A DNA stretch of 64,000 bases from Nocardia iowensis (lineage in GTDB: Bacteria; Actinomycetota; Actinomycetes; Mycobacteriales; Mycobacteriaceae). Shown piece by piece: positions 28,158 through 35,338 of the stretch. The stretch is taken from positions 1,550,001 to 1,614,000 of the forward strand of contig NZ_CP078145.1 in the NCBI RefSeq assembly GCF_019222765.1. The letters are read 5' to 3'. The first letter of the stretch is position 1. Each line of letters starts with the position of its first letter. Under the pieces are notes generated by a model that worked only from the letters and a program-made list of their open reading frames with translations, ran no database searches and had not been told where the DNA came from. The position numbers were made by a program, and so were the translations under genes.

Positions 28158-28955
28158 ATGAGTGCGAATTCGTCGTGGCAGCATGGGGGAATGCGCCTAA
28201 CCGTCCTCGGGTGCTCGGGCAGCGTGTCCGGCCCGGACTCCCCAGCGTCGGGCTATCTGCTGACCGGGCCGGATATGACGCCCGTGGTGATCGATTTCGG
28301 GCCGGGCGTACTCGGCGCGCTGCAGCGTTACGCCGATCCCGGTGAAGTCGATATCTTCCTCACCCACTTGCATGCCGACCACTGCCTCGACCTGCCCGGC
28401 CTGCTGGTCTGGCGGCGCTACCACCCGACCCCGCCGGTGGGCCGGGCCATCGTGCGCGGGCCCTCGGACAGCGCGCTGCGCATCGGCAACGCCTCAGCCG
28501 AGGTCGGCGGCGAATGCGACGACTGGTCCGACGTGATCGACCTGCGACCGTGGACCGTCGGCGAGCAGATCGAATTCGGACCCGGGCACACTGTCTCGGC
28601 GCGCCGGATGTTCCACCCGCCGGAGTCCTACGGTCTGCGGATCGTCACCGCCGCGGGACGAACCTTCGTCTACACCGGCGACACGGCCATGTGCGACTCG
28701 GTGCACGAGCTCGCCAAGGGCGCCGACATCCTGATGGCCGAGGCATCATGGACGCACGATCCCGCGAATCGGCCGCCCGGCATTCATCTTTCGGGCACCG
28801 AGGCGGGCATGATCGCCGCCAAGGCGGGCGTGAAGGAACTGCTGCTCACCCACATTCCGCCGTGGACCTCCCGGGAAGACGTCATCGCCGAGGCCAAAGC
28901 GCAGTTCACCGGCCCCGTGCACGCCGTGGCCCCCGGCGAGACATTCGACCTCTGA
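28158..28955 (+). CDS. MBL-fold metallohydrolase (Rv1339-like, putative cyclic-nucleotide phosphodiesterase)
   Basis: This 265-residue metallo-beta-lactamase-fold protein has the metal motif HLHADHCLDL and a late TGDTAMCDS and LLLTHIPPW. It closely resembles M. tuberculosis Rv1339, reported to hydrolyse cAMP, so that activity is likely but unproven here. The ATG at 28158 follows GAGGTGG; an internal ATG at 28191 (MRLTVLGCSG) is an alternative. The gene before it in mycobacteria, murI, is absent at this locus. Confidence 0.88.
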   Translation: MSANSSWQHGGMRLTVLGCSGSVSGPDSPASGYLLTGPDMTPVVIDFGPGVLGALQRYADPGEVDIFLTHLHADHCLDLPGLLVWRRYHPTPPVGRAIVRGPSDSALRIGNASAEVGGECDDWSDVIDLRPWTVGEQIEFGPGHTVSARRMFHPPESYGLRIVTAAGRTFVYTGDTAMCDSVHELAKGADILMAEASWTHDPANRPPGIHLSGTEAGMIAAKAGVKELLLTHIPPWTSREDVIAEAKAQFTGPVHAVAPGETFDL

Positions 28956-28997
28956 CCGGTTACCCGGCGGACAGGTTGGTGTGACTAGGCTGTGCCC

Positions 28998-29768
28998 GTG
29001 TCTAGACGAGCCGATGGCAGGGCGGACGACGAACTCCGCGAGGTACGGATCACCCGTGGATTCACCACGCATCCAGCCGGTTCGGTGCTGGTGGAGTTCG
29101 GTCAGACGCGGGTGATGTGCACCGCGAGCGTCACCGAGGGCGTGCCACCGTGGCGTCGCGACTCCGGACTCGGCTGGGTCACCGCCGAATACGCGATGCT
29201 GCCCGCCGCGACGCACACCCGCAGCGGACGTGAGTCGGTGAAGGGCAAGGTCGGCGGCCGCACCCAGGAGATCAGCCGGCTGATCGGCCGTTCGCTGCGC
29301 GCGTGCATCGACCTGGCCGCCATCGGCGAGAACACCATCGCCATCGACTGCGACGTGCTGCAGGCCGACGGCGGCACCAGGACCGCCGCCATTACCGGCG
29401 CATACGTCGCGCTCGCGGACGCGGTCACCTACCTCGCCGCCGCGGGCAGCCTAGCCGACCCACAGCCGATCTCCTGCGCGATCGCCGCGGTGAGCGTCGG
29501 CGTCGTCGACGGCCGCGTGCGCCTCGACCTGCCGTACGAAGAGGATTCGCGCGCCGAGGTCGACATGAACGTGGTCGCCACCGACACCGGCACTCTGGTC
29601 GAGATCCAGGGCACCGGCGAGGGCGCCACCTTCCCGCGCTCCACCCTGGACAAGATGCTCGACTCCGCGCTGATCGGCTGCGAGAAGATCTTCGCCATTC
29701 AGAAGGAAGCGCTGGCGCTGCCGTATCCCGGGGTGCTGCCCGAGCCCGCCGAGCCGAAGAAGAAGTAA
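28998..29768 (+). CDS. rph: Ribonuclease PH
   Basis: RNase PH trims tRNA 3' ends by phosphorolysis. The 256-residue sequence contains the family blocks [70 protein letters not shown] and [15 protein letters not shown]. The GTG at 28998 gives MSRRADGR, matching the usual start; another GTG two codons upstream is possible. Its stop overlaps the rdgB start (TAATG). Confidence 0.97.
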   Translation: MSRRADGRADDELREVRITRGFTTHPAGSVLVEFGQTRVMCTASVTEGVPPWRRDSGLGWVTAEYAMLPAATHTRSGRESVKGKVGGRTQEISRLIGRSLRACIDLAAIGENTIAIDCDVLQADGGTRTAAITGAYVALADAVTYLAAAGSLADPQPISCAIAAVSVGVVDGRVRLDLPYEEDSRAEVDMNVVATDTGTLVEIQGTGEGATFPRSTLDKMLDSALIGCEKIFAIQKEALALPYPGVLPEPAEPKKK

Positions 29769-30379
29769 TGGCGCGTCGCGTTCTGGTGGCCAGCCGCAAT
29801 GCCAAAAAGCTGAACGAGTTGCGCCGCATCCTCGCCGAGGCGGGCATCGCGGGCATCGAGATCGTCGGATTGGCCGACGTGCCCGCCTACGACGAGGCAC
29901 CGGAGACCGGCGCGACGTTCGAGGAGAACGCGCTCGTCAAGGCCCGCGACGGCGCCGCCGCCACCGGATTGGCTTGTGTCGCAGACGATTCCGGCATCGA
30001 GGTGGACGCGCTCAACGGCATGCCCGGGGTGCTCTCGGCGCGCTGGTCCGGTCGGCACGGCGACGACGCCGCCAATAACGCACTGCTGCTGGCACAGCTC
30101 AACGATGTGCCCGATGAGCGGCGGGGCGCGCGTTTCGTCTCGACCTGCGCGCTGGTCGTCCCCGATGGCCCGGAAGTCGTTGTGCGCGGCGAATGGCCGG
30201 GTTCGGTCGGCCGGAAACCGGTGGGGGACGGCGGCTTCGGCTACGACCCGCTGTTCATCCCCGACGGCGGCGACACCTCCGCCGCCCAGCTGACCCCCGC
30301 CGAAAAGGACGCGGTCTCCCACCGCGCCCGCGCCCTGGCTCAACTACTCCCCGCCCTCTCGACCCTCGCCGCGGACTAA
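29768..30379 (+). CDS. rdgB: Non-canonical purine NTP pyrophosphatase (RdgB/HAM1)
   Basis: RdgB hydrolyses ITP, dITP and XTP so that deaminated purines are not incorporated into nucleic acids. This 203-residue protein has the substrate-binding start LVASRNAKKLNELRRIL, the ETGATFEENALVKA motif, and ADDSGIEVDALNG and GFGYDPLFIP for metal and base recognition. It is coupled to rph by a one-base overlap, as in mycobacteria. Confidence 0.96.
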   Translation: MARRVLVASRNAKKLNELRRILAEAGIAGIEIVGLADVPAYDEAPETGATFEENALVKARDGAAATGLACVADDSGIEVDALNGMPGVLSARWSGRHGDDAANNALLLAQLNDVPDERRGARFVSTCALVVPDGPEVVVRGEWPGSVGRKPVGDGGFGYDPLFIPDGGDTSAAQLTPAEKDAVSHRARALAQLLPALSTLAAD

Positions 30380-30380
30380 C

Positions 30381-30467
30381 CCGCACACCCCTTGGGCAAC
30401 CCGCACACCTGTTGTGGGCGCCGCACACCCCGTCTACCGGATGTGCGGCTTACCCAGAGGATGTGCG
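30381..30467. repeat. Intergenic repeat with 20-bp register, facing gene ends
   Basis: CCGCACACC occurs at 30381, 30401 and 30421, exactly 20 bp apart. Its inverted form GGATGTGCG occurs at 30439 and 30459, again 20 bp apart. The third forward and first inverted units can pair (CCGCACA / TGTGCGG). It lies between the converging rdgB and DUF3817 genes and resembles the element at 1886-1930. Possibly a bidirectional terminator or a dispersed repeat. Confidence 0.7.
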
Positions 30468-30501
30468 CCATCGCTCATCGCGGGCGCAGGGGCCGGGCGA
30501 G

Positions 30502-30897
30502 TCAGACGGCGAAGTCTTGTTTGACCTTTTTCGCGTTGACGTGCTCGACGAAGAAGGACAGCAGCGGGATGGTGCCCGCGAGGAGGGTGCCGACGGTGCG
30601 CAGTACCGGCCAGCGCACCTTGACCGCGAGGTCGGCGGTGACCAGCAGGTAGACGAAGTACACCCAGCCGTGCACGACGGCGATCCAGCTAGGGGTGTGG
30701 ACGTCGAAGCCGTACTTGGCGATCATCTCGCCGGTGAGCAGCAGCAGCCACAGGCCGGTGACCCAGGCGAGGGTGCGGTAGCGCAGCAGCGCGGACTTGA
30801 TCTTGGCGGTGTTCGCCGCACCGGTCCGCGCGGGTGCCGCGGTAGTCGCGGTGGCCGGTGCCGCGGTGCTCTCGGTGGAATTCTCGCTGGCGGTCAA
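30502..30897 (-). CDS. DUF3817 family membrane protein (Rv1342c-like)
   Basis: This 131-residue protein has a disordered Ala/Thr/Ser-rich N-terminus (about 35 residues) and then the DUF3817 core of three to four helices: LAWVTGLWLLLLTGEMIAKY, IAVVHGWVYFVYLLVTADLA, and LRTVGTLLAGTIPLLSFFVEH. It overlaps the upstream gene by 4 bp (ATGA), so the two are coupled. Function unknown; this is the conserved-position copy, distinct from the one near 0.5 kb. Confidence 0.85.
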   Translation of the reverse strand: MTASENSTESTAAPATATTAAPARTGAANTAKIKSALLRYRTLAWVTGLWLLLLTGEMIAKYGFDVHTPSWIAVVHGWVYFVYLLVTADLAVKVRWPVLRTVGTLLAGTIPLLSFFVEHVNAKKVKQDFAV

Positions 30898-31343
30898 CCG
30901 GCGCTCCTCTCGGTATCGCGGGCGCGCAGGCCCGCCTCGCGGACCTGATCATCGACGTCTTGGGCGTGCAGTGCGGCCAGGTATTTGTTGTACTCGGCGA
31001 GTACCGGATCCTCGTCGCGCACCGCCTTCGGCCGCTCCGGCAGCAGGCCAGCCGGAATCTCGCGCGGCGCAACAGGTTTCGGGGCAGGCCGCGGGGTATC
31101 GCCGGGGTTCTCGCTTTCCTCGGCTTCGCGCTCCAGCCGGACGAACCGGAAATAGGCGAACACCGCGAACGCCGCGAACAGCGGCCACTGCAGTGCGTAC
31201 CCCAGGTTCTGGCCGGTGCCGCTCGACGATTCGAACCGCTGCCACTGCCACCACGCCAGCGCCAGGCAACCCAGCGCAGCGACCAGCACCAGCACGATGA
31301 GGGCCGGCCGATTGTGTGCCGAGCGGCGAGGTGAAGCGGACAC
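30894..31343 (-). CDS. Conserved membrane protein (Rv1343c-like)
   Basis: This 149-residue protein has two membrane helices (PALIVLVLVAALGCLALAWW and QWPLFAAFAVFAYFRFVRL), followed by a charged, proline-rich cytosolic tail ending in VLAEYNKYLAALHAQDVDDQ. In M. tuberculosis the gene at this position, Rv1343c, is annotated as a lipoprotein; no lipobox is evident in this version. Conserved synteny with the mycobacterial block stops here. Confidence 0.75.
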   Translation of the reverse strand: MSASPRRSAHNRPALIVLVLVAALGCLALAWWQWQRFESSSGTGQNLGYALQWPLFAAFAVFAYFRFVRLEREAEESENPGDTPRPAPKPVAPREIPAGLLPERPKAVRDEDPVLAEYNKYLAALHAQDVDDQVREAGLRARDTERSAG

Positions 31344-31441
31344 GGCTACTACGGTACCCGTCTACTACACGGTCCGTAGGAGCAGGCCGGTCTCGTCACT
31401 TCGGCGACCCGCCCGCACCGGAGCGGACGGGTCGGCCGAGG

Positions 31442-32317
31442 TCAGAACTTGTAGGTGACGCCGGTCAGCCGCTCGGATTCTTCCCAGAGCCGCTTCCAGA
31501 GATCCTTGTTTTTTGATAGCCGGCTCGACGGCGACGACTCCACCGGCCCCTGGGTCTGGAAGAACCGGCGCGGGCCCCAGTAGACCTCCGGGTCGGCATC
31601 GGGCATGGTGGCCGCGAACAGCGAGGAGTGCGCCGCCTTCTTCGGCGGGTGACCGATCAGCGCGACGAACGGTTTGATGATCCGGTCGACCGGGGTCTCG
31701 GTCCTGGCGAACAGGTCGGTGGCCGAGACGCCGGGGTGCACCGCGTACGAGCGCTTGCTGGAACCGGATTCGGCGAGGCGGCGCTGGAGTTCCCTGGCGA
31801 ACATCAGGTTCGACAACTTGGCCTGCGCATAGGCGAGATTGCGCTGGTAGCGACGGTTCTCGTAGTTGAGATCATCGACCCACAGCTTCGGCGTCTGCTT
31901 GTGCGCGATGCTGGCCAGCGTCACCACCCGGTCGCGGATGCGGTCCAGCAGCAGGCCGGTCAGCGCGAAGTGAGCGAGATGGTCGACGCCCCACTGGGTT
32001 TCGAAGCCGTCCTTGGTGCGCGAGAACGGGACGTTCATCAGCCCGGCATTGTTGATCAGCACATCGATTTCGGCCGACTCGTCGGCGAATTTTCGGACCG
32101 AGGCCAGATCGGCCAGGTCCAGCTCGGCGACGCGGACGTCGCCGCTGATGCCGTCGGCGACCACCTTGGCCTTGTCCACATTGCGGCAGGCCATGATGAC
32201 GGTAGCGCCCTTGGCCGCGAGGACCTCGGTGGTGACGGCGCCCAACCCGCCGTTCGCGCCGGTGATCACGAAGGTGCGTCCGGTCTGATCCGGGATTTCA
32301 GTAGGTTTCCACGCCAT
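31442..32317 (-). CDS. Short-chain dehydrogenase/reductase
   Basis: This 291-residue SDR has the cofactor motif TGANGGLG (residues 19-26) and INNAG near residue 88. The catalytic set is Ser136 in LASIAH, with Tyr163 and Lys167 in YAQAK. Arg45 in MACRN suggests NADP(H). It resembles the retinol-dehydrogenase-like oxidoreductases abundant in actinobacteria; the substrate is unknown. A perfect palindrome lies 8 bp upstream of the ATG, and a TetR gene is divergent. Confidence 0.9.
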   Translation of the reverse strand: MAWKPTEIPDQTGRTFVITGANGGLGAVTTEVLAAKGATVIMACRNVDKAKVVADGISGDVRVAELDLADLASVRKFADESAEIDVLINNAGLMNVPFSRTKDGFETQWGVDHLAHFALTGLLLDRIRDRVVTLASIAHKQTPKLWVDDLNYENRRYQRNLAYAQAKLSNLMFARELQRRLAESGSSKRSYAVHPGVSATDLFARTETPVDRIIKPFVALIGHPPKKAAHSSLFAATMPDADPEVYWGPRRFFQTQGPVESSPSSRLSKNKDLWKRLWEESERLTGVTYKF

Positions 32318-32325
32318 AAACTAAC

Positions 32326-32341
32326 CTTACTCTGGAGTAAG
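32326..32341. promoter_or_regulatory. Palindromic operator at the SDR promoter
   Basis: CTTACTC-TG-GAGTAAG is a perfect 7+2+7 palindrome immediately upstream of the SDR start codon. It has the size and symmetry of a TetR-family operator; the divergent TetR gene is the obvious candidate regulator. Confidence 0.7.
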
Positions 32342-32614
32342 TTCCGAGGGAAGGGCTTCGCCCCGGTCCGATGACGAGTGTCTCAGACGGAGGTGATTTC
32401 TGTCACTCGGCGTGGCTGAAGATCACCGCCGCGAGATCCAAGTCGGTAGCGATCACAGCAGCGCACGCCGAGGATCGCTCGGTGTCCGTCACAGATCACA
32501 TCGCGCCGCCGCAGAGTTCATTCACTGTCCGCTGCTGATTGGTTGCTGGCACGCGGCGGCGACTGTGGTCGCGCCGGTCCGGGCGGCGGCTCCGATACGG
32601 TGGGTGGCGTGACC

Positions 32615-33253
32615 ATGGTGGGCAGGCAGTACGGCGGACGCGCTGTCACGGAGCGCAAGGCCGAACGCCGCGAGCGCTTCCTCGATGCGGCGACCCGCAT
32701 CTTCGCCGAACGCGGCTACGCCAACTGCTCCCTCGCCGACGTCTGCGCCGCCGCGGCCCTGTCCAAGCGGCAGTTCTACGAGGAGTTCCAGACCAGGGAA
32801 GACGTGCTGGTCGCCGCCTACGACCGGATCCAGGATGAGGCCGCGGCCGCGGTGCTCGCGGCGCTGGCCGAACTCGATCCGCGATTCGACATGACCACGG
32901 CGATGACCGCGGTGGTCTCGGCGTATCTGGGGTCGATCGGCGCCGACCCGTATCGCACCAAGGTCGCCTTCATCGAGGTGGTCGGCGTGAGCGACCGAAT
33001 GGAACAGCACCGCCGCGAACGGCGGCACGCATGGGCGGCGATGCTCGACGCCACCGTCGTGCCCGCGGTGGCGCCGGGCGCCCGGATTCGCGGCGGAACC
33101 GCCTGGGGCGCAAGCGCTCTCATCGGCGCGATCAACGGCCTCACGCACGAATGGGTGCTGGCCGATCCGCGCCCTTCGACGGCCGAGCTGGTGGAATTGC
33201 TGGTGCCGATCGCGCTGTCGCTGCTCGAAGTCCCGGATCAGCGCACGGCGTAG
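32615..33253 (+). CDS. TetR/AcrR family transcriptional regulator
   Basis: This protein of about 212 residues has a TetR DNA-binding domain at its N-terminus (RRERFLDAATRIFAERGYANCSLADVCAAAALSKRQFYEEF) and a long helical effector domain. It is divergent from the SDR gene, with about 290 bp between them containing no other convincing gene. The start is uncertain: GTG at 32609, ATG at 32615 or GTG at 32618, none with a strong Shine-Dalgarno sequence. Its 3' end overlaps the next TetR gene by 16 bp, tail to tail. Confidence 0.85.
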   Translation: MVGRQYGGRAVTERKAERRERFLDAATRIFAERGYANCSLADVCAAAALSKRQFYEEFQTREDVLVAAYDRIQDEAAAAVLAALAELDPRFDMTTAMTAVVSAYLGSIGADPYRTKVAFIEVVGVSDRMEQHRRERRHAWAAMLDATVVPAVAPGARIRGGTAWGASALIGAINGLTHEWVLADPRPSTAELVELLVPIALSLLEVPDQRTA

Positions 33254-33873
33254 CCGGCCAGCGACGGGGCCAGCGCGTCGAATGCGATGCCGATGTATTC
33301 GGTGATGGCCGTGGCGATCTCCTCGTTCGATTGACCCGCGAGGGTGCGGCGCATGGTCTCGTCGAACAGCACCCGATGCACCCCGCCCAGTTGGGCCGCC
33401 GCCACCCGCGGCCGGATATCCGTTGCGGCCGCTCCGGTCTCCGCGGCAAGGGTGTCGGCGAGGGCCTGCTCCCGTTCGTCGTGGAATTCCCGCAGCCGGG
33501 CGACCAGCGCGGGGCTATCGGCGATCATCTTGGCGAACTCGGGCCCGGAGAAGCCGACCACCGGATCGTGTTCGGCCGCCGCCGTTAGGTAGGCGTCGCG
33601 CAGAGCCGCCAGCGCGGACTCACCCGGCTGTCGTTCGCGGACGATGCGCGCGAGTTGTTCGACGAAGACGTCGTGCAGATCGAGCGCCAGGTCCTCCTTG
33701 CGCGGGAAGTAGTTGGTCACCGTCATCTTGGCGACCTGCGCGGCGGCTGCTACGTCGGCGATCGTCACCTTGTCGAAGCCGTGCTCCAGGAACAGCCTGG
33801 TGGCCTGATGGGAGATGTTCTCCCTGGTCTGAAGCTTTTTTCGGTCCCGGAGGCCCAGCGTCTCTGCGGTCAT
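33238..33873 (-). CDS. TetR/AcrR family transcriptional regulator
   Basis: This 211-residue regulator has a TetR helix-turn-helix (ISHQATRLFLEHGFDKVTIADVAAAAQVAKMTVTNYFPRKED). The ATG at 33873 (MTAETLGLRDRKKLQTRENI) fits the family better than an ATG nine codons upstream. Its start faces a small basic-protein gene; the 100-bp gap holds a good promoter and an imperfect dyad, so autoregulation and control of the rightward transcript, including the sigma-factor gene, are likely. Confidence 0.88.
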   Translation of the reverse strand: MTAETLGLRDRKKLQTRENISHQATRLFLEHGFDKVTIADVAAAAQVAKMTVTNYFPRKEDLALDLHDVFVEQLARIVRERQPGESALAALRDAYLTAAAEHDPVVGFSGPEFAKMIADSPALVARLREFHDEREQALADTLAAETGAAATDIRPRVAAAQLGGVHRVLFDETMRRTLAGQSNEEIATAITEYIGIAFDALAPSLAGYAVR

Positions 33874-33894
33874 GACCCCACCATATCTGATACC

Positions 33895-33927
33895 GACCAA
33901 AATTTATGCTTGACATATTTTTAGGTC
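33895..33927. promoter_or_regulatory. Imperfect dyad, likely TetR operator
   Basis: GACCAAAATTTATG and CATATTTTTAGGTC form an inverted repeat (11 of 14 positions match) around a 5-bp centre. It covers the -35 box and spacer of the rightward promoter and lies 22 bp from the tetR start, so one protein could control both directions. Confidence 0.55.
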
Positions 33928-33938
33928 TGGTCTAAATT
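33910..33938 (+). promoter_or_regulatory. Sigma-70-type promoter
   Basis: TTGACA (33910-33915) and TAAATT (33933-33938) are separated by 17 bp, a near-consensus housekeeping promoter. It reads into the small basic-protein gene and probably on to the sigma-factor gene. Confidence 0.7.
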
Positions 33939-33974
33939 TCTCCTCGTTACCGAGAACGAAGGAGCGTCATCGCG

Positions 33975-34256
33975 ATGAACCACGGACTTGTCGAAGCGAC
34001 CCCGGCCCGCACCATCTCCATCACCGACCGAAAGGGACCAGCCACCATGGCCGACAAGACCACCGCGCAGACCACCATCGACGCCGTCCTCCGCCGCTAC
34101 GGGTTGAACGAGGCGGCGCCAAAGCCGAAGAAGCAGCGCGCCAACGGATTCCCCGGCGCGCCGCGGATCGACCGGAAGGCCGTCGCGCTGTCGCGCGGCC
34201 GGACCGCCTTCCGGGCGGCCCCGCAGCGGCCGCTGCGGATCCCCGGTCGCGGCTGA
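33975..34256 (+). CDS. Small basic hypothetical protein ahead of a sigma-factor gene
   Basis: This ORF is 93 residues from an ATG preceded at some distance by AAGGAG. A shorter 69-residue form from the ATG at 34047 (MADKTTAQ) has its own AAAGGGA. The C-terminal 45 residues are rich in Arg, Lys and Pro (PKPKKQRANGFPGAP, then RKAVALSRGRTAFRAAPQRP) and look disordered, possibly nucleic-acid binding. I recognise no family. It sits between a TetR-controlled promoter and a sigma-factor gene, separated from the latter by a strong hairpin. Confidence 0.55.
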   Translation: MNHGLVEATPARTISITDRKGPATMADKTTAQTTIDAVLRRYGLNEAAPKPKKQRANGFPGAPRIDRKAVALSRGRTAFRAAPQRPLRIPGRG

Positions 34257-34275
34257 CCGTCGAGTACTGCCCCCG

Positions 34276-34309
34276 CCGGTCGTCGGCGCACTACCGCGCC
34301 GACGACCGG
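34276..34309 (+). terminator. 14-bp hairpin ahead of the sigma-factor gene
   Basis: A perfect stem CCGGTCGTCGGCGC / GCGCCGACGACCGG has a 6-nt loop (ACTACC) and is followed by TTCGCTCCCTT. It could act as a partial terminator or attenuator within the transcript, limiting sigma-factor expression. Confidence 0.65.
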
Positions 34310-34335
34310 TTCGCTCCCTTCGGAAGGACTCACCC

Positions 34336-35283
34336 GTGACCCAGTTCTGCACCGCCCGCCCCGTCCGTCTGTCTGGCACCGTCAGCGAAGACCCGGTCAA
34401 GGACTACCTGCGTCTCATCGGCCGCACGCCCCTGCTCACCGCCGCGCAGGAGGTCGAGCTGGCCGAACGCATCGAAGCGGGTGCGCTCGCCGCCCGGCGG
34501 CTCGCCGCCGAGACCGACCTCGCGCTCACGGAACGCCGTGCGTTGCGCCGCCGGGTCGCCGACGGTCAGCGCGCCAAGGATCACATGGTGGAGGCCAACC
34601 TGCGGCTGGTCGTCTCGATCGCCAAGCGCTACCCGACGCCGGTCGGCATGTCGCTACTCGACCTGGTGCAGGAGGGCACGGTCGGCATGATGCGCGCGAT
34701 CGAGAAGTTCGATCATCATCGCGGCCTGAAGTTCTCCACCTACGCCACCTGGTGGATCAAGCAGGGCATCGGCCGCGCGCTGGCCGACCAGAGCCGCACC
34801 ATCCGCATCCCGGTCCATGTGGTCGAGGTGCTGAATCGCGTGATCCGCACCCAGCGGACGCTCACTCAGCAGCTCGGTCGCGACGTCACTTCGGCGGAAC
34901 TCGCCGCCGAACTGGACATGACCCCCGCCAAGGTGCGCGAGGTCCTCGACCATGCGCGCGAACCGATTTCGCTGCACACCCCCATCGGCGACGACGCCGA
35001 GGTCGGCGAACTCATCGCGGACACCGCACCCGACCCGTCCGAGGCGGCACTGGCGACGGCGGTGCGCGGCCAGCTCGACAAGGCGCTCGCCGGGCTGACC
35101 GAGCGCGAAGCCGAGGTGATCACCTTGCGCTTCGGTCTGGACGGCGCCGATCCGAAGACGCTCGACGAGATCGGCAAGACCTATGGCGTATCTCGCGAAC
35201 GGGCCCGCCAGATCGAGGCCAAAGGCATGACCAAGCTGCGGCAACCGGGCCGCAGCAAGGTGCTCGAAGGGTTGCTCGGCTGA
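34336..35283 (+). CDS. RNA polymerase sigma factor, group 2 sigma-70 (SigB-like)
   Basis: This 315-residue protein has region 1.2 (VKDYLRLIGRTPLLTAAQEVELAERIEAG) and complete regions 2.1-2.4 (VEANLRLVVSIAKRYP to STYATWWIKQGIGRALADQSRTIRIP). Region 3 and region 4.2 (TLDEIGKTYGVSRERARQIEAKGMTKLR) follow. It lacks the long acidic N-terminus of primary SigA, so it is an alternative group 2 factor. Differences such as EGTVGMMRAIEKFD set it apart from canonical SigB. GTG start after GGAAGG. Probably part of the TetR-controlled transcript. Confidence 0.9.
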   Translation: MTQFCTARPVRLSGTVSEDPVKDYLRLIGRTPLLTAAQEVELAERIEAGALAARRLAAETDLALTERRALRRRVADGQRAKDHMVEANLRLVVSIAKRYPTPVGMSLLDLVQEGTVGMMRAIEKFDHHRGLKFSTYATWWIKQGIGRALADQSRTIRIPVHVVEVLNRVIRTQRTLTQQLGRDVTSAELAAELDMTPAKVREVLDHAREPISLHTPIGDDAEVGELIADTAPDPSEAALATAVRGQLDKALAGLTEREAEVITLRFGLDGADPKTLDEIGKTYGVSRERARQIEAKGMTKLRQPGRSKVLEGLLG

Positions 35284-35338
35284 GTCGCTGTCGTGTCGCT
35301 GGACGGACAGTTCGGCGGACTCGGACCATACTGGCCCA

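Noticed and set aside
30381..30467. The regularly spaced repeat as a CRISPR array
   Set aside because: Units are only 9 bp with 11-bp spacers, some inverted, with no cas genes nearby.
32412..32612. 66-codon plus-strand frame between the SDR and TetR genes
   Set aside because: No Shine-Dalgarno site, composition not protein-like, and it spans what should be the divergent promoter region.
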